Part shown: positions 10,846-19,098 of the stretch, in pieces
How the letters are laid out: each line of letters starts with the position of its first letter
Position numbering within the stretch: the stretch's first letter is position 1
NCBI GenBank assembly: GCA_021234155.1
Contig: JAJEKV010000052.1
Span: 2,536,254-2,600,253, forward strand
Source of the DNA: Isoetes taiwanensis
Taxonomy: Eukaryota > Streptophyta > Lycopodiopsida > Isoetales > Isoetaceae
Reading direction: 5' to 3'
Length of the DNA: 64,000 nt
Translations under genes and position numbers: made by a program
Notes under the pieces: generated by a model
What the model saw: the letters and a program-made list of their open reading frames with translations, nothing else
What the model was told of the DNA's origin: nothing
The model's database searches: none

Positions 10846-12096
10846 ATGATGGCCCGCACAAAACAGACCGCTAGGAAGCCTCGCCGAAGCGAATCCTCCA
10901 GCGCCAGCGACCCTGCCCTGATTCAGAGGGTACTCCAAGAACGCCTTCTTCGGCAAGGTGGATCGTCATCCAGTGAGGAAGCAGGATCGGATCGGAGCGA
11001 CCAGACGGAGATCATAGAGGAGGAGCGGCCAGACATTATGCATCAAATTCTAGAGGAGATCGCAGAGGAGGAGGGAAGGAGCAGGGAGCAACGGGAGCCG
11101 ACAGGGCAGCCAACAGTCGAAGAGCAACTCCAGACTGGGACCCATCTGCAGGAGGAAGGGAGAGAAGAGCAGCGGCAGCCGACGCTTAGCCCTGCAGAAG
11201 AAGCAGACCTCGCGGCGTTCATAAGCAAATATGAAGCCAAAGAGCGCCGCCGGGAGCAGAGGACGAAGAATCGGGAGGACGACCCAACCACAGCCGGCGG
11301 GCCGAAGAAGAGGAAGGCCAAAGCCATCAAGGCAGGCGGCAGGAAAGTTGTGAAGGTCGGCAAGCGAGCGACGGGTCCCGTTATTAACGAACCAACAGGC
11401 GAGCAGACCCCGCCCTCTACCGACGACTCGGACAAGGATTACGTCCCCAACACAGAGGGGGCGAGTTCTTCAAAACCCCCGCCCGTGGAGGAGGAAGTCC
11501 CCGAGCAGGTGGCAGAGGAGCAAGACCAGTCCGGGCAGGCGCCGAAGCCCCCACCTTTCCCGACGTGGGATAGAGTTAAAGCCCCGCGACCACAACGGGA
11601 GGCATATGTGATAGACCCTGTCAAGGTCTATCAGAAGAGGATCAAGGAGCACAACACCTACATGGAGAAGTGGGAGGCATACAATGCCTACTACCAGGAG
11701 CACAGGGTAAGAACCATCGAAGGTGGAGTGCCCCCGAAGCAGACCATCAAGCCACCACCACCAAAGCCCAAGCCTCCCAGAGCGCCAGGAAAGAAGCAGA
11801 GCAAGAGCAAGCAGAAGGAGCAGAGAGCCCTCAAAGAAATCCGGCATTTCCAGAAGAGTTACGGACTCTTGATCCCCCGGGCACCGTTCCAACGCTTGGT
11901 CCGCGAAGTCATGCAGGAGTACAACACGGACATGCGCGTGACAGATGAGATGCTGTTGTGCTTACAGAAGGCAGCAGAGGCGAAAATAGTGCAGCACTTT
12001 GAGGATTCGACGGCCTGCACGGTGCACGCAAAGAGGGTCACCCTCATGAGGCAGGATATGTATCTTGCCAGGCACATCAAGGGAGAACGCCCTTGA
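10846..12096 (+). CDS. Retrotransposon-encoded histone H3-like protein with long internal linker (416 aa)
   Basis: Residues 3-11 are ARTKQTARK, identical to H3 residues 1-9; H3 S10 is replaced by P. Residues 327-416 are a full histone fold with no gap against H3 A47-A135 (offset 281), about 49 of 90 identical by hand. Landmarks are EIR.FQKS, PFQRLVRE, TD.R, LQ.AAEA, FED, C..HAKRVT, and GER at the end. H113, R116 and D123 (H3-H3' interface) and R69, R72, R83 (DNA contacts) are kept as H394, R397, D404, R350, R353, R364. Changes include R63P, K79N and K122Q. Loop 1 has no insertion, unlike CenH3. Residues 12-326 form an acidic, basic (PKKRKAK from 153, a likely nuclear signal) and Pro/Lys-rich linker in place of H3 10-45. 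The ATG at 10846 has a weak context and the adjacent ATG at 10849 a strong one (A at -3, G at +4). Use of the second would expose the H3 tail after Met removal. It likely acts in chromatin; this is inferred. Confidence 0.93.
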   Translation: MMARTKQTARKPRRSESSSASDPALIQRVLQERLLRQGGSSSSEEAGSDRSDQTEIIEEERPDIMHQILEEIAEEEGRSREQREPTGQPTVEEQLQTGTHLQEEGREEQRQPTLSPAEEADLAAFISKYEAKERRREQRTKNREDDPTTAGGPKKRKAKAIKAGGRKVVKVGKRATGPVINEPTGEQTPPSTDDSDKDYVPNTEGASSSKPPPVEEEVPEQVAEEQDQSGQAPKPPPFPTWDRVKAPRPQREAYVIDPVKVYQKRIKEHNTYMEKWEAYNAYYQEHRVRTIEGGVPPKQTIKPPPPKPKPPRAPGKKQSKSKQKEQRALKEIRHFQKSYGLLIPRAPFQRLVREVMQEYNTDMRVTDEMLLCLQKAAEAKIVQHFEDSTACTVHAKRVTLMRQDMYLARHIKGERP

Positions 12097-12240
12097 GATT
12101 TTGTAAATAACAGAAATTTTTGTAAATAAAAAGAATTTTTGGAGTAAATAAGGTGTCTGATCTAGCTTAATTAAGTTAAGTTATAGAATTCTAGCTTTTG
12201 TTTTGGTCAAATTGGAGTTTTTGAGCAAAATTGAGACGAT
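12097..12240 (+). terminator. Likely poly(A) region of the H3-like gene
   Basis: Just after the stop, TGTAAAT occurs at least twice and AATAAA at about 12125-12130, followed by T-rich sequence. This suits a plant polyadenylation region and supports a separate transcript ending before cassette 2. No processing site can be fixed from sequence alone. Confidence 0.45.
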
Positions 12241-12307
12241 GTCTCACACGTCGCGCCAGGACAGAAAATGAGATTCTCATTTTCGGGCTGGGCGCAACGT
12301 GTGAGAC
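12241..12307 (+). promoter_or_regulatory. 67-nt hairpin, type A, cassette 2
   Basis: Nearly identical to 10399-10465, with arms GTCTCACACGT and ACGTGTGAGAC and inner ATGAGATTCTCAT. It starts the second copy of the hairpin/promoter cassette, between the H3-like ORF and the 508-aa ORF. Confidence 0.9.
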
Positions 12308-12439
12308 CATGCCTAAAAATGGCCAAAACTGCTCCAAATCGACCAAATAAGGGGTCAATTCTGCCTAACTCGGCGAGTTTAGTGGAATTACAGCCTTAGA
12401 TTATCTAAATTGATTAAGTTTAGCCCATTTAGAACCCAT

Positions 12440-12506
12440 GTCTCACACGTCGCGCCAGGACAGAAAATGAACTTTTCATTATCGGTCTGGGCGCAACGTG
12501 TGAGAC
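12440..12506 (+). promoter_or_regulatory. 67-nt hairpin, type B, cassette 2
   Basis: Same outer arms, with type B inner sequence (ATGAACTTTTCAT). It starts 199 nt after 12241, the same offset as in cassette 1. The right inner arm differs slightly from the other copies (CATTATCGGTCT instead of CATTTTCGGGCT). Confidence 0.9.
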
Positions 12507-12686
12507 CTCGTACCATTTTCTTCACCAAATGATCTCCAAATTGTTGCAATAGGTTCATTAGTCCATTCCAGCATGCTCAAACCCTAGAAGTAGTCTGCAA
12601 ACTCGCAATTGCACCCTTTAATAGATCAGAATCACCCAATCTCAGTAAATTCTAGGTCATCCAAAAATTAGGGTTTCCCCCTTTTC

Positions 12687-12694
12687 TATAAATA
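12687..12694 (+). promoter_or_regulatory. TATA box upstream of the 508-aa ORF
   Basis: TATAAATA lies 122 bases before the ATG at 12809. The leader that follows contains CAAGTTTGCTC and AGGCGATCTTC, matching the leader of the H3-like ORF. The two leaders and promoters look like duplicates of one ancestral cassette. Confidence 0.7.
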
Positions 12695-12808
12695 AGTCCC
12701 CCAATTCTCATTTAGCACCCTGCAAGTTTGCTCTCCACCGCTTAGGCGATCTTCCAGCTCCCTGAGGCGCTTCCGCATCCGTTTGATACTCTCTTCTTAG
12801 CTAGATCA

Positions 12809-14335
12809 ATGGCCACTGCTGACTTCGGGCGATGGTACAGTGCCAGTGCCCATGCTGCCGAGGCGGATGTCAACGACATCTTCCAAGTCTTTGGGAAAGA
12901 AATTGATATCCAAGCTACGCTAAATGCAACCCCAGCATATAGGCAAGTGTTAGCAGAATTTCAAGCTAGGGTAGAACCCTCCCTTGTTCAGGTCCCCCCG
13001 TGCATAGGATATTTCGTTCCCCGGCCATCCCTTCAAGCAGCCTTGGGTGATGTCCCCAACATCGCCAAGTACTTAACTAACAAGGCGCAGAGGCTACCCG
13101 ACTATATGGTCCTGACAGCTAACAGGACCAAGTATTTCTCCTACACCGCCGCCCTAGCTATTTTCTTATCCCACCGCGCCGAAAACCCATTAGGGGCAAC
13201 CTCTATCCCTCCGACGGAGGTGGACCCCATAGCAGCCCGAGCAGAAGAGCAGATGCTTTTGCAGTATCAGCAGGAGCAAGAAGGAAGGGAAGAAGAAGAA
13301 GAGGAGTCGGACGACGAGGAGTACACGGAGCTCGACTCAGAGGAAGAACGGCAACAAGCAGAACAGGAGCTGGTGAACTTCGAGCGGAGCCGGCAGACTA
13401 TCAGAGTTGCTCCCCCACTTGGGCTAGGCATCACAAGCCTAGCCCCTATCATCATCAACGGAGAGGAGTACCTACTCCTCAGCGACATCCAGAACCTTCC
13501 CGAATGCAGGGAGAGAGAGCTCAGATTGGATGAACTGCTCCACCAACTGCGGCAGACCGACATGGACGACTTCATCGTCCGGGGAGCCTCGGACTTTCCG
13601 CTACAAGTGAGGGAAGCCGACACCTATACAGGGGAGTCGACTTCCGACATCCAGGCCTATAGCAGCATCAGGCAGATTATGGAGGCAGACAAGGCCGCAG
13701 ACAGACTGCCGACGGAGGAAGAGTTCCTTGCCCTACAGGAACGGATGGGGATCAGAGGCAAGACTACCAGCATCTTAATGCCGAGTCCCTCAACACCACC
13801 CCCATCAAGAGGAGCAGGAACTGACCTCAGACGAGTCGACTCCACAATTGAAGACTACCGGGAGCTGACTGAGATAGAGGTCGACGAATACGCCGGACGG
13901 CACAGAGCAGGAGGCCAAACAAGTGGAGAATCATCCGCGACGCACAACGACAGATCCCTGAGGTACTACCTGCCGCTGCTGCTAGATGGGAGGGTAGCAG
14001 TGATACACCGCAAGTTCAGCCCCAGAGGTGAAGAGGGAGTGTTCATGCTGATTGCACTCTCAGGCTTTGGCAGGCATGCTCGAATAGCGGCAAATGTCGA
14101 CTATGCTGTCCTAGTCAAGAGAACAATGGCACTGGACCTCTTCGACTTCGCCATACCTCATCGACGGCAGGCGAGATTGGCGGTGACCGCGGCCCTTACA
14201 ACCGACCGTAGAGTGGAAGAACTGGCGAGAGCCTTGCAGGGCGGTTCGTCAGCAAGCGTCATCAGGAACTTGGGTCATTCGGTAGGAATGGCCCAAGTTA
14301 AGAAGTTCCTTGAGGACAACCCGTTTTACCGGTGA
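12809..14335 (+). CDS. Unknown 508-aa accessory protein of the chromovirus
   Basis: An uninterrupted ORF that I cannot assign to a family. It starts MATADFGRWYSASAHAAEAD. The N-terminal 150 residues look globular. About residues 158-190 are strongly acidic (runs of E and D around EEEEEESDDEEYTELDSEEE). There is a hydrophobic-rich middle (about 200-260), a flexible Ser/Pro/Gly stretch near 330-350, and a second globular part near 390-508 ending DNPFYR. There is no zinc knuckle, protease motif, signal peptide or clear membrane segment, and I looked for a histone fold and found none. Its leader and hairpins are paralogous to those of the H3-like gene. An acidic region next to a histone gene could suggest a histone chaperone or a gag-like partner, but that is speculation. 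The start is the first ATG after the TATA. Confidence 0.75.
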   Translation: MATADFGRWYSASAHAAEADVNDIFQVFGKEIDIQATLNATPAYRQVLAEFQARVEPSLVQVPPCIGYFVPRPSLQAALGDVPNIAKYLTNKAQRLPDYMVLTANRTKYFSYTAALAIFLSHRAENPLGATSIPPTEVDPIAARAEEQMLLQYQQEQEGREEEEEESDDEEYTELDSEEERQQAEQELVNFERSRQTIRVAPPLGLGITSLAPIIINGEEYLLLSDIQNLPECRERELRLDELLHQLRQTDMDDFIVRGASDFPLQVREADTYTGESTSDIQAYSSIRQIMEADKAADRLPTEEEFLALQERMGIRGKTTSILMPSPSTPPPSRGAGTDLRRVDSTIEDYRELTEIEVDEYAGRHRAGGQTSGESSATHNDRSLRYYLPLLLDGRVAVIHRKFSPRGEEGVFMLIALSGFGRHARIAANVDYAVLVKRTMALDLFDFAIPHRRQARLAVTAALTTDRRVEELARALQGGSSASVIRNLGHSVGMAQVKKFLEDNPFYR

Positions 14336-14519
14336 TTTCAAGACTAGTTAGACTCTTGATCCCGGAGACTTTTTGTACTAAAATATTATATAATATATGA
14401 ATATAATTTCTGTTGCACTTTAAATGTTTTGTTGATATATTTTGTCCCACAACTATGCCAACAAACCACATATAATGCAAAAGAACAAGTAAAACTAACC
14501 GTATAGCAATGAATTATTT

Positions 14520-15860
14520 GTGTATGCAGTTAGAGGCCTAGGCTCAGGGGAACGACAACGCCAAGACCTTAGGGAAGAACAGAGTCCGCCCAGGCCACCT
14601 CCGGCAAGGAACCTGTTTGAGGAATTTGGACCCATGACCCCAGAAGAGGAAATATCCCAGATGAGGACGGACCTCGAACAGATAAAGGCCTTGCTGGCCG
14701 CGCAAGCAGGAGAAGGTTCGGTGGGCAACGCTCAGTTGCCGCAAGCATCAGCTCGGAGAGTAGGAAGGGACAAGAAGAGAAACAAGAGAAGGAGATCCTC
14801 CAGCCCGGAATCTTCCGACTCAAGCTCAGATTCAGACTCCGACTCTGAGGAAGAAGAAGATCAGGCCCAGGACCGAACATATGCAAGGCAAAGAAACACT
14901 GCAGATGCAAGGCAGAGGGACGCCATAGAAGGACGACAAAGAGACACCAGGGCCTCTGACTACCAGAAGAAGGTAGATTCCGCACTGGGCAATGTATGGA
15001 AGGCCCGGAATCGGAACAGCCTCTGGGAGAACAGTCGATTAGAAGCGAGAGGCATGGTGGATGAAATGAGTGAGTACGGCAATGCTTATGGTATGAAGGA
15101 TAAAGACAAAGGCGGTGGCAAATGTAGCCAACTTGAAAGGAGCCGCACGGATTTGGTGGAAGGGTTATGCAAAGGCACATGGCTTAAGCAGGGATGCTTG
15201 TAAGTTCGAAAAGTTTGCTAAAGCCTTCAAAGCGCCATTGCGTCCCAAGGGAGCATAAGCCCGGTATGATGCAAAGAAAGTTCTCTGTGTTGCGGCAAAG
15301 GCAACAAATCTGGCGAAGTATATGAGAGGAATTCATGAGGTTGAGGTCAGATGTGCCAAAGTTGGGTGAGAAGCATGCAAAGAGAAAGCTACATTGAGGG
15401 CCTGAATGAGGAGATCCGCAAAGTGGTAAGGGGCAATAAATCCTAAGACAAGATCGTAAGCGAGTCCAAGGCAATAAGCTTGCAAGGAACAGGGACCTCG
15501 AATAGCGGGCGAGGCAGCAGCATTACCAGGATAAAGGCAAGGCGATTGGGAGTTATAGCCCTAGGGCAAATACCGTCCAGGTCGGCTAGAGCCCCATATG
15601 GTGGCAAACCGGGAAACAGCAGGAGAAGAAGCGGTGTCCTTCAAGGACAAGCAGGGGAGGGATCAAACTACTCCAAAGCAAAGGCGATCCTTTGCAGCGA
15701 TGCCCAAGGAAAAGAGGCGGGGAGTGCATAGAAAAACTTTTGTTTCGGTGCTTCCAACCAGGCCATAGGACAAATGAAACCCCCTACGCCATGAGTGCAA
15801 AGACTAGCGGAGTTGGGAGATTGGGACACTGGGTTCGACGATGACGGCGAGGAAGCCCAC
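14520..15860 (+). pseudogene. gag of the chromovirus, frame-broken
   Basis: An open frame runs 14520-15203 (227 aa). It has a proline-rich start, a coiled-coil-like stretch (EEEISQMRTDLEQIKALLAAQ), a basic KKRNKRRR patch, a Ser/Asp/Glu-rich segment and a Q/R-rich helix. Coding resemblance continues to about 15860 in shifting frames. Around 15736-15800 there is a decayed CCHC zinc knuckle (CFQPGHRTNE is readable in one frame), broken by an indel. A possible splice acceptor (TTTGTGTATGCAG) sits at 14515-14527, so the true gag start could be a spliced exon. The breaks are one- or two-base indels and some may be sequence errors. Confidence 0.7.
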
Positions 15861-15975
15861 GATTACATTCTGTGGTGAGTGTCATATCTTTGCCGCAATA
15901 GATACTGAGAAAGCGTAGAGCCAAGATAAAGTAATTTCCACAGTAGGGAAGGCCAAGACCAAGTCCTTCATAGTC

Positions 15976-16398
15976 TTGATAGACTCAGGAAGTAGCCATA
16001 ACTTTGCATCCCCCAGAATGGTTCAAATGTTGAAGTTGAAACCACTAAAGTCAAAGCCACGGCCCGTTGTCTTAGCAAGTGGTGCAGTAAGGCAGACAGC
16101 AGGCAAGAGAATTAACTTCGACATCGACTTGCCAGGGATTAATATCCAGATGGGGGCAGAGGTAATGGGCATTGGCAAATACGACTTGATCATAGGTATG
16201 GAGTATCTTGGACCAGCAGGAGCCATCATTGATTGTGGAAAGCGGAAGGTGACCTTCCCAACACCCGACGGCAAGATCATCGAGATCACAGGTAAAGAAG
16301 TTGTTCCCATCATGCAGTGCATGTCTTCTAGCGGCTGTTCAAGTGCATCAAGAGCGGCGGTGGCATACATCTTCAAGCTTGAGATTGATGAGCCGTAA
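15976..16398 (+). CDS. Chromovirus aspartic protease region
   Basis: An open frame of 140 aa with the retroviral-type aspartic protease active site IDSGSSHNF near the start. It continues through the flap and the second conserved strand (YDLIIGMEYL). It would cut the Gag-Pol polyprotein. It stops at 16398, before RT, so Pol is not continuous here. A related protease fragment lies at 56057-56341 on the other strand. Confidence 0.85.
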   Translation: MIDSGSSHNFASPRMVQMLKLKPLKSKPRPVVLASGAVRQTAGKRINFDIDLPGINIQMGAEVMGIGKYDLIIGMEYLGPAGAIIDCGKRKVTFPTPDGKIIEITGKEVVPIMQCMSSSGCSSASRAAVAYIFKLEIDEP

Positions 16399-16578
16399 TC
16401 GAGGAGGAAAACAAAGAAGACGGGGTGCTCGGCAAGTTGTCAAAACAAATAGCTCAGCTGATCACGAGTTCCATGATCTCTTTCGGATGAGATCAAGCAG
16501 CTTCCTCCTTTATAGAAGTCGAGTGTGAGATAGCACTTTCGAACCGGAGCAAAGCCGACAAGCAAAACTCCATACGTA

Positions 16579-17472
16579 ATGACGACGGAGTTGACGGAGC
16601 TGAAGAAGCAATTGCGAGAATTGCTCGACCTAGGCTTCATTAGACCTAGTGTCTACCCATTTGGGCGCCCATTCTCTTTGTAAAGAAGAAGGATGGCGGT
16701 TTAAGGATGTGCATAGACTATAGGCGGTTGAACAAGCACACCATTAAGAACAAGTATCGCTTCCCGGATCGGGATGACTTGATGGATCAACTCCAAGGTG
16801 CAAAGGTCTTCTCCAAAATCGACTTAAGGTCGCTATCATCAGATCGGGATAAAGGAAGAAGATATCCATAAGACCGCCTTGAACGCGGTATGGGCATTAT
16901 GAGTTCACGGTAATGCCTTTCAGCTATCGAATGCCCATAGCGTTCATGAGGCTCATGAACGACATCTTCGAGGGAGTTCTTAGACACCTTTGTGATTGTA
17001 TTCTTTGATGACATTTTGGTGTATAGCAGATCCCCTGAAGAGCACGCATAAACACTTAAGGAGAGTGCTAGAGAAGTTGAAGAGGCACCAAGTTATGCGC
17101 AAGTTGTCGGTGTCACCGCAATGAGAAGGTGGAATACCAGGTCATGTGATCTCAGTGAAGGAATCTCGGCGGATCCTCGCCAAGATTGAAGCCGTCATTC
17201 AGTGGCCGGCGCCGAAGAATGTGCATGAAGTCAGAAGTTTTCTCGGCCTAGCAGGGTACTACAGGAAATTCGTAAAGAACTTTGCTAGGATAGCGGCCCC
17301 GTTAACAGACTTGACGAGGGCGGAGAAAGTGAAAGATTGGGCAGAGCATTGGCACAAGAAAGCCCAAGCAGGGTTTGAATTATTGAAGGAAGCTTTAACA
17401 ACCGCCCCAGTCTTAACCCTGCCGGACCCGGAGAAAGACAAGCTTGTAGCGGCATTGCACGAAGTAAGATAG
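16579..17472 (+). pseudogene. Chromovirus reverse transcriptase, frame-broken
   Basis: RT can be followed in pieces: [20 protein letters not shown] from about 16582, then KKDGG, the [12 protein letters not shown] block, YRFPD and KIDLRS around 16690-16830. The catalytic FFDDILVYS follows (both Asp codons at 17007-17012), then the connection region from 17146 (ESRRILAKIEAVIQWPAPKN and FLGLAGYYRKFV). At least three frame changes lie between 16640 and 17150. The active-site Asp pair is kept, so decay, if real, is recent. Confidence 0.85.
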
Positions 17473-17486
17473 CTAGCTACAGTGCG

Positions 17487-18683
17487 GTGCTCATGCAAGA
17501 AGAGCGTGTGGTGGCGTATGATTCCGGGAAGATGAACGACCCGAGACCGCTACCCCCCACGATCGAGGAATTGCTTGCGGTTGTCAGGGCATTAAGAATT
17601 TGGAGGCACTATCTCTTGGGAAGGAAGTTCCAATTGGATACAGACCATCAGAGCCTCCAGTATGTATTGGAGTTCCTTGAAGAGTATGACCTTGATATAG
17701 TCTACAAGCCAGGGAAGCTCAATGTGGTAGCGGATGCGCTTTCAAGGCATCCCCTGACAACTAGAGTGCATTGCAATGCAATTTCGACGCTCTCCAGCGA
17801 CTTTGGTAAGAAGATTGAAGAATCCTTGCCTACGGATGTAGACTTCAAGGAAGTATGGGCAAGCCTCTCTAGGGAGGCTAGAACAGATAAGGAGCGGGAA
17901 GCCTTTAAACATTATAAGAAGGAAGGCAACCTGTTATACCATAAGAACAAGTTGTGCGTACCCGAATCATCAGGTGTAAGGAAATTGATCCTCCATGACA
18001 CGCACAACAGCCCAATAGCTGGCCATGCGGGATTCATGAAAACATATTTCAAAGTGCGCAGCAGCTATTATTGGCCAGGAATGAAGAAGCAAGTAGCTCG
18101 CTACATCAGAGAATGTCAGCTATGTCAGCAGACGAAGGCAGAGCAGCTTCGAATTCTAGGAGAGTTAGAGCCATTAGCGGTGCCAAACGCTAAGTGGGAG
18201 GTGATCAGCATGGATTTCATCACAGGGCTTCCAAGAACAGTAAGAGGAAAGGATGCCTTGATGGTAGTGGTCGACAAGTTGTCAAAGATGGCACATTTTG
18301 TGCCTTGCAGGACCACAGATACAGCTATGGATACAGCAAAGCTCTTCACCAAAGAGATCTTCAAGCTTCGTGGCATGCCAAGGGAGATTATCTCCGATAG
18401 GGATCCGAAGTTTATGAGTGCCTTCTGGCAAGACCTCTTTGCGACCATTCAGACGAAGCTATCCATGAGCACGGCATATCATCCTCAGACGGATGGCCAA
18501 ACGGAGCGGACCAACAGGATTTTGGAGGACATGCTACGGAACTATGTCTGGAATAAGCAAGGCATGTGGGAAGAATTTATTCACTTGGTGGAGTTTGCCT
18601 ACAATAGCACCAAGCAGGAATCATCCCAAATGTCGCCGTTTATGATCAATTACGGCTATCAGTGCCTAACTCCAGATACTTAG
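17487..18683 (+). CDS. Chromovirus RNase H (part) and integrase
   Basis: A 398-aa open frame. The first residues are RNase H (AYDSGKMN, then LDTDHQSLQYVL with the catalytic Asp of the TDH motif). The first RNase H Asp region is lost to an indel at about 17455-17486. The integrase zinc finger is H-x3-H...C-x2-C (HDTHNSPIAGHAGF...CQLCQQ). The catalytic core has D in MDFITGLP, D in ISDRDPKF and E in TDGQTERTNR, so the D,D-E triad is complete. A stop at 18681 interrupts the junction to the C-terminal domain. Confidence 0.93.
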   Translation: MLMQEERVVAYDSGKMNDPRPLPPTIEELLAVVRALRIWRHYLLGRKFQLDTDHQSLQYVLEFLEEYDLDIVYKPGKLNVVADALSRHPLTTRVHCNAISTLSSDFGKKIEESLPTDVDFKEVWASLSREARTDKEREAFKHYKKEGNLLYHKNKLCVPESSGVRKLILHDTHNSPIAGHAGFMKTYFKVRSSYYWPGMKKQVARYIRECQLCQQTKAEQLRILGELEPLAVPNAKWEVISMDFITGLPRTVRGKDALMVVVDKLSKMAHFVPCRTTDTAMDTAKLFTKEIFKLRGMPREIISDRDPKFMSAFWQDLFATIQTKLSMSTAYHPQTDGQTERTNRILEDMLRNYVWNKQGMWEEFIHLVEFAYNSTKQESSQMSPFMINYGYQCLTPDT

Positions 18684-18692
18684 CACAATCCC

Positions 18693-19073
18693 GTGTCAAA
18701 AGTAGAGGTTTCGCAGCAGATGTTGGCCGATATGCAGCAGCTCGTGGAAGAAGTTCGAGGGTATTTGCTAGCAGCAAGAAGTCGACAGAAAAGCATCGCC
18801 GACAAGCATCGAACAGTAAGAGAGTTCAAAGTTGGAGATGATGTTTGGCTCAAGATCAAGGTGAAGCAGGCGAAGCTCAGAATCGGGAATTGCAAGAAGC
18901 TTGCTCCAAGGTGGGCTGGACCTTTCAGAATAGTCAAGAGAGTAGGTAATCAATCCTACAAGCTAGACTTGCCAGCACACCTAAAGATTCATAAGGTCTT
19001 CCACGTGAGTTTGTTGAAGAAGCACACTCCAAATCCGCATCGAAGTTTGGACACTCCAACGTTGTTGAAATGA
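18693..19073 (+). CDS. Integrase C-terminal domain of the chromovirus
   Basis: A 126-aa frame continuing integrase: helix YLLAARSRQKSIADKHR, then the SH3-like GDDVWLKIK, KLAPRWAGPFRIVKRVG and the typical end DLPAHLKIHKVFHVSLLKKH. It separates from the previous frame by only a few bases (18681-18693), and the following chromodomain is again in another frame. Confidence 0.9.
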   Translation: MSKVEVSQQMLADMQQLVEEVRGYLLAARSRQKSIADKHRTVREFKVGDDVWLKIKVKQAKLRIGNCKKLAPRWAGPFRIVKRVGNQSYKLDLPAHLKIHKVFHVSLLKKHTPNPHRSLDTPTLLK

Positions 19074-19098
19074 TCGGAGGAGCAAATGGAAATAATTC

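Noticed and set aside
11043-11435. Long minus-strand frames opposite the H3-like ORF (also 11470-11892, and 13267-13623 opposite the 508-aa ORF)
   Set aside because: Shadows of GC-rich coding sequence on the plus strand.
10846-12096. An ordinary host histone H3 gene or a CenH3
   Set aside because: It lies inside an LTR-bounded element, is three times too long, and has a 315-residue linker. Loop 1 has no insertion and the tail is canonical, unlike CenH3.
10399-12506. CRISPR array or tRNA-like structures for the four 67-nt repeats
   Set aside because: Only four copies, long unequal spacing between the pairs, palindromic over the full length, and in a eukaryotic genome.
12809-14335. A second histone (H4, H2A or H2B) in the 508-aa ORF
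   Set aside because: I looked for histone-fold motifs throughout and found none.
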